This document shows, piece after piece, positions 56,938 to 64,000 of a stretch of DNA of 64,000 bases. Source of the DNA: Pedobacter psychroterrae (GTDB lineage: Bacteria > Bacteroidota > Bacteroidia > Sphingobacteriales > Sphingobacteriaceae); NCBI RefSeq assembly GCF_004331695.1, contig NZ_SJSL01000002.1, positions 62,001-126,000 of the forward strand, given 5' to 3'. The notes below the pieces were generated by a model. The model was not told the DNA's origin and did not search any database. It saw nothing but the letters and a program-made list of their open reading frames with translations. Numbering within the stretch: the first letter of the stretch is position 1; each line of letters starts with the position of its first letter. Made by a program: the position numbers and the translations under genes.

Positions 56938-56945
56938 TAAGTTTG
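56938..56945 (+). promoter_or_regulatory. Candidate -7 element for the 57021 barrel gene
   Basis: TAAGTTTG matches TAnnTTTG exactly, 75 bp upstream of the start. TTG at 56924-56926 is closer than usual (11 bp). Confidence 0.3.
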
Positions 56946-57020
56946 CTTTTGTAACCCTTGGCAAAGTTTTTGCATTTCCTGATCTGAATTAAACAAGTAA
57001 CACATTTAAATTTAGACAAA

Positions 57021-57563
57021 ATGAAAAAGCTAATATTATTAACAGCAGTGGCAGGTTTCTTTGCATTTTCGAATGTTAATGCACAAACTAAAGACGTGGG
57101 AATGACTGGTACAAAATTAGGTATCGGAGCAGACTTCGCTTTTCCAATGGGTGATTATGGAGACTTTGCCGACTTCGGATACGGAGGTTCATTAGGTGTG
57201 CAGTTTCCGGTAGCCAGCAGATTGAATATCACAGGTAGCGCAGGATATCTGTCTTTCAAATCTAAGGAAGTTGCGGGAGTAACTGTAAATTCAGCTGCTA
57301 TTCCTGTAAAGGCAGGTGCGAGGTTCTTTGTGGCCGAGAACTTCTATATAGGTGGTGAACTAGGTGCTGCATTTCCGACAGAAGACGGTGGTAAAACAGC
57401 ATTTGCTTATGCTCCTGGTGTAGGAATTGAATTTCCTGTAGCAGATAATGGCGCTATTGAATTAGGCGCACGTTATGAAGGCTGGAGTTCAAAAAATTCC
57501 CTTGATCAAAGCTTTGCCAAGTCCTTCCTTGGCTTAAGATTGGCCTACAATTTCGGATTGTAA
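57021..57563 (+). CDS. Outer-membrane beta-barrel protein, tandem copy 1
   Basis: 180 residues. The signal peptide is LILLTAVAGFFAFSNVNAQ. The barrel begins TKLGIGADFAFPMGDYGDFADFG and ends FLGLRLAYNFGL. It is a clear paralogue of the next gene: GIGADF.FPM, NIT...GYL.F, PVKAGARFF / PIKGGARYF, FAYAPG / FAYGPN and the GARYEGW pattern recur in order. Function unknown. A terminator follows, so the two copies may be expressed separately. Confidence 0.85.
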   Translation: MKKLILLTAVAGFFAFSNVNAQTKDVGMTGTKLGIGADFAFPMGDYGDFADFGYGGSLGVQFPVASRLNITGSAGYLSFKSKEVAGVTVNSAAIPVKAGARFFVAENFYIGGELGAAFPTEDGGKTAFAYAPGVGIEFPVADNGAIELGARYEGWSSKNSLDQSFAKSFLGLRLAYNFGL

Positions 57564-57579
57564 AAGACATATTAATATT

Positions 57580-57613
57580 AAAAAAGGGCATTCCTGCGGG
57601 AAGGCCTTTTTTT
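57580..57613 (+). terminator. Terminator between the two tandem barrel genes
   Basis: Two-part stem: AAAAAAGG (57580-57587) with CCTTTTTT (57605-57612), plus inner TTCC / GGAA around TGCG. A seven-T run ends it. Confidence 0.75.
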
Positions 57614-57662
57614 ATGAGTATATTTTTTATAATATCGCTGAACATTTAAAAAATCCAACGCA

Positions 57663-58166
57663 TTGAAAAAAGTAAGTTTAATTATCGCAATTGTTTTTTT
57701 GTTCGCAAAAGCGGATGCGCAACTAAGAGAGCCTAAATTGGGTATTGGTGCAGATTTCGGTTTTCCTATGGCAGGCTTTGACGAAAACGCCACATACGGC
57801 CTGGGCGGTTCACTCGTCTATCAGCAGCCCGTGGCACCCAATCTAAACATTACTGTCAACATTGGATACTTAAGATTTAATGGGAAAAAGACCATTGCCA
57901 CCTTCAAATACAGGCAAAGTTATATTCCCATAAAAGGAGGTGCAAGGTATTTCCTGGGTGATTACCTTTACGGTGGTGCTGAAATAGGAGCCATACTTCC
58001 CGCTACCAGCGGAAACACTACGGCTTTTGCCTATGGCCCTAATCTGGGCCTTGAATTTCCGGTGTCTGACAAAGGCAGTCTGGATTTTGGTGTCAGGTAT
58101 GAAGGCTGGTTACGGAACAGCGGTAACGAATCATTTATCGGACTCAGGGCCGGATACAATTTTTAA
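57663..58166 (+). CDS. Outer-membrane beta-barrel protein, tandem copy 2
   Basis: 167 residues from a TTG start at 57663. The signal peptide (KKVSLIIAIVFLFAKADAQ) begins there, and no ATG is available in frame before it. The barrel aligns along its length with the preceding protein (for example GIGADFGFPM, PIKGGARYF, FAYGPNLGLEFPVSD, GVRYEGW and the C-terminal FIGLRAGYNF). It lies 20 bp ahead of gldF, so gldF may be transcribed from the same promoter. Confidence 0.83.
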   Translation: MKKVSLIIAIVFLFAKADAQLREPKLGIGADFGFPMAGFDENATYGLGGSLVYQQPVAPNLNITVNIGYLRFNGKKTIATFKYRQSYIPIKGGARYFLGDYLYGGAEIGAILPATSGNTTAFAYGPNLGLEFPVSDKGSLDFGVRYEGWLRNSGNESFIGLRAGYNF

Positions 58167-58185
58167 TGCTAAATAGTTAATAGGC

Positions 58186-58914
58186 ATGTACGCTGTTTTT
58201 AAACGGGAGTTAATGGGTTTGCTCAATTCGCTGATGGCATATATTACCATCGGGGTATTTTTGCTTGCCACAGGATTATTGCTCTGGTTTTTTCCGGATA
58301 CATCCATACTGGAATATGGATATGCTGAACTCACCGGGTTTTTTAGTCTGGCACCTTTCCTGTTTATGTTTTTGATTCCCGCCATTACCATGCGCTCTTT
58401 TGCCGAAGAACGCCGCGAGGGAACGTATGTATTGCTGGCCATAAGGCCTGTTACCGATTGGCAGATCATTCTGGCCAAGTATTTTGCCTGTTTGGTATTG
58501 GTGGTTTTTGCATTGATACCTACATTAATTTACTATTATACCATTTACCAGCTTGGCCTGCCCCAGGGAAATATAGATGGCGGTGCAGTAACAGGCTCCT
58601 ATATCGGTCTATTGTTGCTGGGCAGTGCTTTTGTTGCCGTAGGCATCTTTACTTCCTCGCTTAGCAAAAACCAGGTAGTCGCCTTTGCGCTTTCCGTGTT
58701 TATATGTTTCATTGCCTACAGCGGATTTGATGCAGTTAGTCAGTTATTCGTACTGAGTTATTTTGAAACAGTGTTTCTGAGCTTAAGTGTCAATGAGCAT
58801 TATCAGTCGATCAGCAGGGGCGTACTCGATACGCGTGACCTGATTTATTTCATCACTTTTGTAGCCTTATTTCTGATCGCTACCAAAGCAGTTACAGGGG
58901 GGCGAAAATGGTAA
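58186..58914 (+). CDS. gldF: Gliding motility ABC transporter permease
   Basis: 242 residues with six membrane helices, of the ABC-2 type: LMAYITIGVFLLATGLLLWFF, FFSLAPFLFMFLIPAITMRSFAEERREGTYVLL, YFACLVLVVFALIPTLIYY, YIGLLLLGSAFVAVGIF, ALSVFICFIAYSGF and LIYFITFVALFLIAT. The SFAEERREGT loop after helix 2 is a typical GldF/ABC-2 contact with the ATPase. Its end overlaps gldG by 7 bp (ATGGTAA), so the two are translationally coupled. With GldA and GldG it forms an exporter linked to gliding. Confidence 0.92.
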   Translation: MYAVFKRELMGLLNSLMAYITIGVFLLATGLLLWFFPDTSILEYGYAELTGFFSLAPFLFMFLIPAITMRSFAEERREGTYVLLAIRPVTDWQIILAKYFACLVLVVFALIPTLIYYYTIYQLGLPQGNIDGGAVTGSYIGLLLLGSAFVAVGIFTSSLSKNQVVAFALSVFICFIAYSGFDAVSQLFVLSYFETVFLSLSVNEHYQSISRGVLDTRDLIYFITFVALFLIATKAVTGGRKW

Positions 58915-60593
58915 CAGCAGCTCCTAAACGAAAATGGCTAAGCCTGCTGGTGTTTATTTTGGCGCTAACTGCAATAAATATAGCATCCCAATACTTTTAT
59001 GCCAGGATAGATTTTACTAAGGAGCAGCGATTTACACTCACGCCAGTATCCAGAGAGTTGCTCCAAAATGCCGGTAAACCGATCATCATCACCGTGTTTT
59101 TAGAGGGGGAACTGCCTGCAGCTTTCCAGCGCTTAAGGAATGCAACTAAAGACCTGCTTGGAGATTATAAAGCATATGCAGGTGTAGAAATGAAAGTAGT
59201 ATTTACAGACCCGATCTCGGGATTGTCTGGCGCAGAGCGTGATACGGTAGTCAATAACCTGTATCAACTGGGTATAGAACCCACTACACTCAATATAAAA
59301 AATGAGGATGGATTTGCACAGAAGGTGGTATTTCCAATGGCTATAGTAGAGGCAGGGGATCATCACATCCCCGTAAAACTGCTTCAAAATCTGGATGCCG
59401 CTGGTAGTTACGAACAAAATATTAATCATTCTATCCAGAACCTGGAATATGTATTTACCGCTGCCATACAAAAAGTCCTGAGCGGCGACCGCCCAAGGAT
59501 AGGTTTTACAGAAGGAAACGGGGAATTGTCGGATCTGTACCTGAGTGATGCACTCAAAAGCCTTTCTGAGCGTTATGAAGCGGGCAGGGTAAATCTGGAC
59601 CTGATTGACAATGACGGGCTGGACAAGCTTAAGCTACTCATCATCGCAAAGCCGCAAAAACAATTTACCGAAGCGCAAAAGTATAAGCTCAATTATTTCA
59701 TCATGAATGGTGGGAGCGTGGTCTGGTGTATAGATCAGACGAGTGCAGACCTGGACAGTATGTCTAGGTCGGGCGAGCAACTGGCCCTAAATAGGACACT
59801 TAACCTGGACGATATGCTGTTTATGTATGGTGCAAGGGTAAATTATAACCTGATAGCTGATGCCAACTGTGCTGAGATTCCGCTCAGTATGGGAGGGCAG
59901 GATGCACAGATCCAGATGGCCCCCTGGGTGTATTATCCCTTATTGATGCCCGATACAGCGAACAACATTGTGAAAAATATAGACGGGGTAAGAAGCGAAT
60001 TTGCAAGTACTGTGGATACGATAGGCGTAAGGGGAATTACCAAAAAAATCCTCTTGCAAAGTTCTGCATTTAATAAAGTACACCCCACACCAAAATTACT
60101 TTCTCTGCAGATGGTATCAGAGCAGCCAGATCCAAAGAGCTATGCCAGTGTTCCGCATACAGTAGGTGTATTACTGGAAGGTGTATTCCCATCGGTATTT
60201 CTGAACAGGGCAGTCCCTGCCGGAATTTCAGGTAGTTATTCCGTGCCTGCACAGAGCAAACCCAATAAAATGATCGTCATCGGAGACGGAGATGTGTTTA
60301 AAAATCAGGTAAGCAGCAGGGATGGCTCTGCTTTTCCCCTGGGTTTTGACAGATATACGCAAAGAAACTACGGAAATAAGGCATTGTTATTAAATATTGC
60401 AGATTTTCTGACTAATGATACCGATTTGATCTCATTGCGCAATAAGGAGGTTAAGATCAGGTTGTTGGACAAGGCAAAAATACGTGCCGAAAGGTTAAAC
60501 TGGCAACTGGTTAATGTAGCAGGGCCATTATTAATGTTAATATTGTTTGCAACTTTTCAACATTATTACCGCAAGCATAAGTATGCAAGGTAA
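58908..60593 (+). CDS. gldG: Gliding motility protein GldG (ABC accessory)
   Basis: 561 residues with an N-terminal membrane helix (about 12-29), a large periplasmic region of the ABC_transp_aux / GldG type (AGKPIIITVFLEGELPAAFQRLR; GYTR-like ARPRIGFTEGNGELSDLYL) and a C-terminal helix (about 535-555, AGPLLMLILFATFQHYY). In Flavobacterium it works with GldA and GldF. Here it completes the exporter. Overlaps gldF by 7 bp and is followed by dnaN 34 bp later. Confidence 0.92.
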   Translation: MVTAAPKRKWLSLLVFILALTAINIASQYFYARIDFTKEQRFTLTPVSRELLQNAGKPIIITVFLEGELPAAFQRLRNATKDLLGDYKAYAGVEMKVVFTDPISGLSGAERDTVVNNLYQLGIEPTTLNIKNEDGFAQKVVFPMAIVEAGDHHIPVKLLQNLDAAGSYEQNINHSIQNLEYVFTAAIQKVLSGDRPRIGFTEGNGELSDLYLSDALKSLSERYEAGRVNLDLIDNDGLDKLKLLIIAKPQKQFTEAQKYKLNYFIMNGGSVVWCIDQTSADLDSMSRSGEQLALNRTLNLDDMLFMYGARVNYNLIADANCAEIPLSMGGQDAQIQMAPWVYYPLLMPDTANNIVKNIDGVRSEFASTVDTIGVRGITKKILLQSSAFNKVHPTPKLLSLQMVSEQPDPKSYASVPHTVGVLLEGVFPSVFLNRAVPAGISGSYSVPAQSKPNKMIVIGDGDVFKNQVSSRDGSAFPLGFDRYTQRNYGNKALLLNIADFLTNDTDLISLRNKEVKIRLLDKAKIRAERLNWQLVNVAGPLLMLILFATFQHYYRKHKYAR

Positions 60594-60599
60594 TTTTTA

Positions 60600-60607
60600 T
60601 ATTTTTG
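60600..60607 (+). promoter_or_regulatory. Candidate -7 element for the dnaN gene
   Basis: TATTTTTG matches TAnnTTTG exactly and lies 20 bp before the dnaN start. No TTG at the usual spacing is seen, so this is a weak call. Confidence 0.35.
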
Positions 60608-60627
60608 AGAACTGACTAGATCATATT

Positions 60628-61752
60628 ATGAGATTCATTGTATCCACATCAACGTTATTAAAACATTTGCAAACAGTAAACGGTGCTTCAAGCAGCAGTA
60701 CTGTGTTGCCTATACTGGAGAATTTTTTGTTTGAGATTAAAGATGGAAACTTAACGATATCCGCTACTGATCTGCAGACCAGCATGACTACCTCTTTACC
60801 GGTAGAATCAAGAGAAGGTGGCAAAGTTGCCGTACCGGCCAGAATATTACTGGATACTTTAAAAACGTTACCAGATCAGCCGATTTCTTTTAATATTGAT
60901 GACAGCTCATTTTCTATTGAAATAAGTGCCGGTGACGGTAAATACAAACTCAGCGGAGAGAACGGTGATGATTTTCCTAAAATTCCGGTAGTTGAAAATG
61001 CATCTTCTGTTAATTTGCCTGCTTCAGTATTGACTGAAGCCATTACGAAGACCATTTTTGCAGTCAGCAATGATGAACTCAGACCAGCCATGACAGGTGT
61101 TTTTTGTCAGCTGTCTGATCAGTTCATCACTTTCGTCGCTACAGATGCCCACAAATTAGTGAGATACAGAAGAATGGATAGCAAAGCAGATAAAACCTCT
61201 TCTTTCATCCTTCCAAAAAAGGCGCTTACCCTGTTAAAAGCTGCATTGCCATCCACCGATGTCAATGTATCAGTAGATTATAATGCTACCAGCGCATTCT
61301 TCAAGTTTGAGAATATCAACCTGGTATGCCGCTTGATTGATGAGCGCTATCCTGATTATGAAGCTGTAATTCCTGCCAATAATCCAAATAAACTGGTTAT
61401 CGACCGCGCGCTGTTCCTCAATACCTTGCGCAGGGTGGTGATCTTTGCCAATAAAACTACACACCAGGTACGCCTGAAGATCAATGGAAGTGAACTGAAC
61501 ATCTCTTCTGAAGACCTGGACTTTGCAAATGAAGCGCATGAGCGTTTGAGTTGCCAATATGAAGGTGAAGACCTGGAAATAGGGTTTAATGCCAAGTTCC
61601 TGATTGAAATGCTAAGTAATTTAAGTGGCGAAGAGGTGACGTTAGAACTTTCTACACCTAACCGCGCAGGCTTGTTAATACCGCAGACCAATGATGAAAA
61701 TGAAGATGTACTGATGCTGGTAATGCCGGTAATGTTAAATAATTACAACTAA
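60628..61752 (+). CDS. dnaN: DNA polymerase III beta sliding clamp
   Basis: 374 residues, three repeated clamp domains. Landmarks are MRFIVSTSTLLKHLQTVNG at the start, SSSTVLPILENFLFEI, then FVATDAHKLVRYR in domain 2 and the C-terminal VLMLVMPVMLN. The clamp encircles DNA and tethers polymerase III. It sits away from dnaA, so this is not an origin-linked arrangement in the window. Preceded by gldG and followed by a hairpin. Confidence 0.97.
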   Translation: MRFIVSTSTLLKHLQTVNGASSSSTVLPILENFLFEIKDGNLTISATDLQTSMTTSLPVESREGGKVAVPARILLDTLKTLPDQPISFNIDDSSFSIEISAGDGKYKLSGENGDDFPKIPVVENASSVNLPASVLTEAITKTIFAVSNDELRPAMTGVFCQLSDQFITFVATDAHKLVRYRRMDSKADKTSSFILPKKALTLLKAALPSTDVNVSVDYNATSAFFKFENINLVCRLIDERYPDYEAVIPANNPNKLVIDRALFLNTLRRVVIFANKTTHQVRLKINGSELNISSEDLDFANEAHERLSCQYEGEDLEIGFNAKFLIEMLSNLSGEEVTLELSTPNRAGLLIPQTNDENEDVLMLVMPVMLNNYN

Positions 61753-61773
61753 TTTTCGGTTATTACATACTGG

Positions 61774-61800
61774 AATGGCTTGGTTTTTGACCAGGCCATT
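61774..61800 (+). terminator. Hairpin after dnaN
   Basis: A 10-bp stem (AATGGCTTGG / CCAGGCCATT, one G-U) with loop TTTTTGA follows the stop by 21 bp. The T-run after it is weak. Confidence 0.6.
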
Positions 61801-61842
61801 GTTGTATAAAATTGAATTGTTCCACAATTAATGATATAAGTT

Positions 61843-62496
61843 ATGAAAAAATTATCTTTTTTTGGGCTTGGCTTAATGATATTGCTGAGCTCATGTTTTA
61901 AAGAGCCCAAGCCTGAGCCTACTGGCCCGGCAAATGTCAGGATATTAAATGCAGTTTCGACTTCTCCTCCCCAGGATGTATATTACAACAGCAACAAGAT
62001 GAATATTGCACCGTTGGGATATGGTCAGGTGTCTGCATATCAGACCATTACATCTGGACCTATTTATTTCGGATTTACAGACAACGGCTCTACAGTTTCA
62101 AATTATGAAGGCGCAGCGGCGATTAAAATAGGGCAGCATTTTACTGTAATTTATTTTTCAACGGGCGGTGAGGCGAAGAATGTTGGCTTCCTTGTAGATG
62201 ACATGACTGCTCCTCCCGCAGGTAAGGCGAGGGTGAGGTTTCTGAATTTAAATCCGTTGTTTGTTCAGAAATTTTCAGTCAAACTTCAAGGCGGTGCTGT
62301 TTTAACTGCTTCTCTTGAATTTGCCAACAGCAATGCATACGCTGATGTAGACCCGGGTGCAAAGTTTGACCTACTTGCAACTGGTCTGGTTGGCGAGACC
62401 GTTGTTGACGCTAATATTCAAGCTGGAAAAATCTATACCATCTGGTTTGACGGTACCACGACGCAACTGACAAGTCATGTTATCCTGCAAAACTAA
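61843..62496 (+). CDS. DUF4397-domain lipoprotein
   Basis: 217 residues. A lipoprotein signal ends at Cys18 (ILLSSC). A DUF4397 domain covers about 28-215: ANVRILNAVSTSPPQDVYYN, LGYGQVSAYQTITSGP and RVRFLNLNPLF in a second half that repeats the first. Found in many Bacteroidota surface lipoproteins, function unknown. Transcribed alone, with a perfect terminator after it. Confidence 0.87.
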   Translation: MKKLSFFGLGLMILLSSCFKEPKPEPTGPANVRILNAVSTSPPQDVYYNSNKMNIAPLGYGQVSAYQTITSGPIYFGFTDNGSTVSNYEGAAAIKIGQHFTVIYFSTGGEAKNVGFLVDDMTAPPAGKARVRFLNLNPLFVQKFSVKLQGGAVLTASLEFANSNAYADVDPGAKFDLLATGLVGETVVDANIQAGKIYTIWFDGTTTQLTSHVILQN

Positions 62497-62519
62497 ACTA
62501 ATATGACATTTTTAAGTTT

Positions 62520-62551
62520 AAAAATATCATGGTTATTGCCATGATATTTTT
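62520..62551. terminator. Terminator after the DUF4397 gene
   Basis: A perfect 13-bp stem (AAAAATATCATGG / CCATGATATTTTT) with loop TTATTG and five T on the right. It lies between two plus-strand genes. Confidence 0.87.
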
Positions 62552-62576
62552 AATTTTGGGCTTAATTTTATAAGAC

Positions 62577-63260
62577 TTGGAATTTTTCTCTTTTTTATTA
62601 GACTTTCTCCTCCACATTGACAAGCACCTCGAAGAAATTATCAGGGACTATCAGAGCTGGACTTACGTCATTCTTTTTCTAATTATTTTTGCTGAGACTG
62701 GTTTTGTCGTCACCCCATTTTTGCCGGGTGATTCGTTGTTATTTGCAATGGGCGCATTAATTGCCGGTGGCAATACAGGATTGAGCATATGGATCATGAT
62801 GATCCTCTTAATTATTGCCGCCATATTGGGCAATTCGCTCAACTACAAGCTTGGCAGTTATTTTGGAGTCCAGGTCTTTAAAGAAAGCAACAGGATATTA
62901 AAGCTGGAATATTACAACCAGTCGCATATGTTTTTTGAGAAACATGGAGGGAAAGCCGTAATATTTAGTCGTTTCCTGCCTATTTTCAGGACTATAGCGC
63001 CATTTGTGGCTGGAGTAGCCAAAATGCCATTCGGCCGTTTTACCTTGTTCAATATCATTGGTGGGGTATCCTGGATCGTTAGTTTATTATTGGCCGGATA
63101 CTTACTCGGACAAATCCCTGTTGTGAAAAACAACTTTGATATTGTGATCGTGGTGATCGCCGTTGTGACTTTCTTCCCTGCTATTTTTGCTGCTGTAAAA
63201 TCCAGGATGGGTAAGAAGAAAGCCGCAGAAGAAAAGACTACAACAGATATCGAAGGGTAA
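62577..63260 (+). CDS. DedA-family inner-membrane protein
   Basis: 227 residues from a TTG start (no in-frame ATG precedes the conserved part). A VTT/SNARE-associated domain with the family motif FLPGDSLLFAMGAL and a later arm GGKAVIFSRFLPIFRTIAPFVAGVAKMPFGRFTLFNIIGG is followed by several membrane helices. DedA proteins handle polyprenyl-phosphate or phosphatidylethanolamine recycling in the membrane and keep the proton gradient normal. It is transcribed alone, and its end is 3 bp from the convergent phospholipase-type gene. Confidence 0.9.
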   Translation: MEFFSFLLDFLLHIDKHLEEIIRDYQSWTYVILFLIIFAETGFVVTPFLPGDSLLFAMGALIAGGNTGLSIWIMMILLIIAAILGNSLNYKLGSYFGVQVFKESNRILKLEYYNQSHMFFEKHGGKAVIFSRFLPIFRTIAPFVAGVAKMPFGRFTLFNIIGGVSWIVSLLLAGYLLGQIPVVKNNFDIVIVVIAVVTFFPAIFAAVKSRMGKKKAAEEKTTTDIEG

Positions 63261-63263
63261 TCT

Positions 63264-64000
63264 CTAGTTTTCCCGGCCAATTATATGGCCTTTTTCGTAT
63301 TTTTTATAGGCTTCATCCTGGGCTTTTTTGTCAGCCGTATCGATCGGTATTTTGACAAGGTTTTCCAGTGAGGGCTGACCGGCATCAATCCATGCTGAAT
63401 ACCAATAGGATCCTATCGCTAGTATAGCTGCGCGCATTTGCCGGGCTACCATATCATTCATCGCACGATGATACGCTTTTGAATAGGCTACGGAGTATTG
63501 CCTGACCACAAGGTTGTTGCGTTTAGAAAATCCATATTTCCTATGCGAAGCAAAACTGCTGTCTACCCGCGATTCGCACTTCAGCACGGAATCTACCAGG
63601 CTATGTGTGTGCGTAATGATTGTCCAGGCCTCTTTCAGCGGATTGTTTACATACCTTGCCTTGCCCACGAGGTAATTATAATCGTTAGCAAACAACTCGG
63701 GCAGCCTGCTCTCCCAAAACGCATGGATGCCGGTTTGGTTTGTCAATTGGCCATTGTGGTTTTGTGTGGTATGCAAGGGTACATGTGCGTCGGCTAGGTA
63801 ATGGCCCAGATAGGCCGAATAAACCAATATCTTTAAAGAATCCCGGGTTTTAAAAGCATTTACCAGCTTGTAATAACTTACCTGGATCTGCCAGGGCAAA
63901 ATCCCATTCTCGTTCAGTCGCGCTATCCCGTATTTCTTTACCGCATCATCCCACTTCCGCGGTATACTGTCTATATCTTTTTCGTAGAGCTCCACATCCA
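63264..64000 (-). CDS. Zinc-dependent phospholipase C / S1-P1 nuclease-like protein (5' end missing)
   Basis: The frame runs off the window, so only the C-terminal about 245 residues are seen. A GTG at 63995 is not the start, because the codon before it is also open. The zinc site region YLGHYLADAHVPLHTTQNHNGQLTNQTGIHAFWE carries His and Asp ligands in the S1/P1-phospholipase C arrangement, with THTHSLVDS later. The protein is probably exported and hydrolyses phosphodiester bonds in phospholipids or nucleic acids, but family identity does not fix the substrate. Confidence 0.85.
   Translation of the reverse strand, partial: DVELYEKDIDSIPRKWDDAVKKYGIARLNENGILPWQIQVSYYKLVNAFKTRDSLKILVYSAYLGHYLADAHVPLHTTQNHNGQLTNQTGIHAFWESRLPELFANDYNYLVGKARYVNNPLKEAWTIITHTHSLVDSVLKCESRVDSSFASHRKYGFSKRNNLVVRQYSVAYSKAYHRAMNDMVARQMRAAILAIGSYWYSAWIDAGQPSLENLVKIPIDTADKKAQDEAYKKYEKGHIIGREN

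Overview
The window is about 64 kb of a Bacteroidota chromosome, most likely a Sphingobacteriaceae member close to Pedobacter. The signs are gliding-type GldA/GldF/GldG, a DUF6266 protein, a CusA-TolC fusion, PKD/DUF7619-type surface proteins, many SPII lipoproteins and porin-family barrels. Start sites have weak or no Shine-Dalgarno sequences, and several upstream regions carry TAnnTTTG-like -7 elements. I assign the genus by recognising protein families, not by any search. Genes are dense, and most transcription units end in clear hairpin terminators. I saw no tRNA, rRNA, CRISPR array, insertion sequence or phage gene.

Layout. 1-2674: the end of a GH31 alpha-glucosidase, coupled to the glycogen branching enzyme glgB. 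2619-10173: an ECF sigma factor with a membrane TPR partner, facing away from a lipoprotein gene and a two-gene unit (PKD/DUF7619 surface protein, then a secreted TPR-CHAT protease-like protein). 10319-13195: OmpA lipoprotein, a candidate structured RNA, an orphan CHASE3 membrane protein, a methyltransferase and an exported VOC protein. 13205-21173: heavy-metal efflux island (DUF6660 Cys-rich protein, CusA-TolC fusion, CusB-like adaptor, Zn/Cd-type P-ATPase). 21378-28011: a four-gene unit of PSCyt1/DUF1549/DUF1553 protein, DUF1501 protein, TIM-barrel isomerase-like protein and DUF2231/cytochrome/LRR membrane protein. All four are exported or membrane-bound, and the function is unknown.

28093-33991: glycolytic operon pfkA - BadF-like ATPase - gapA, faced by a Nudix/winged-helix regulator, with a second intact BadF-type sugar kinase nearby. 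34323-37455: threonine aldolase, biotin carboxylase and riboflavin synthase, closely spaced. 37444-43021: TPR protein, small orphans, 7TM histidine kinase, beta-barrel protein and YihY-type membrane protein. 43061-50933: phenylalanine/tyrosine catabolism (aromatic amino acid hydroxylase, SDR, HPPD, homogentisate dioxygenase, FAH-family hydrolase, flavin reductase), with an NlpC/P60 peptidase gene inserted. 51047-54709: GtrA, CAP-domain protein, DUF6266 protein, an unusual palindromic repeat and glycyl-tRNA synthetase. 54856-60593: TonB-domain protein, gldA, three outer-membrane barrels, gldF and gldG. 60628-64000: dnaN, a DUF4397 lipoprotein, a DedA protein and a truncated zinc-dependent phospholipase C/S1-P1-like protein.

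Best candidates for undescribed biology: the sigma/CHAT/PKD surface locus, the exported cytochrome/DUF1501 cluster, the multi-hairpin RNA at about 11.1 kb, the 11-bp-periodic palindrome at 53.03-53.11 kb, and the glycolytic-operon ASKHA paralogue that has lost its phosphate-1 aspartate.
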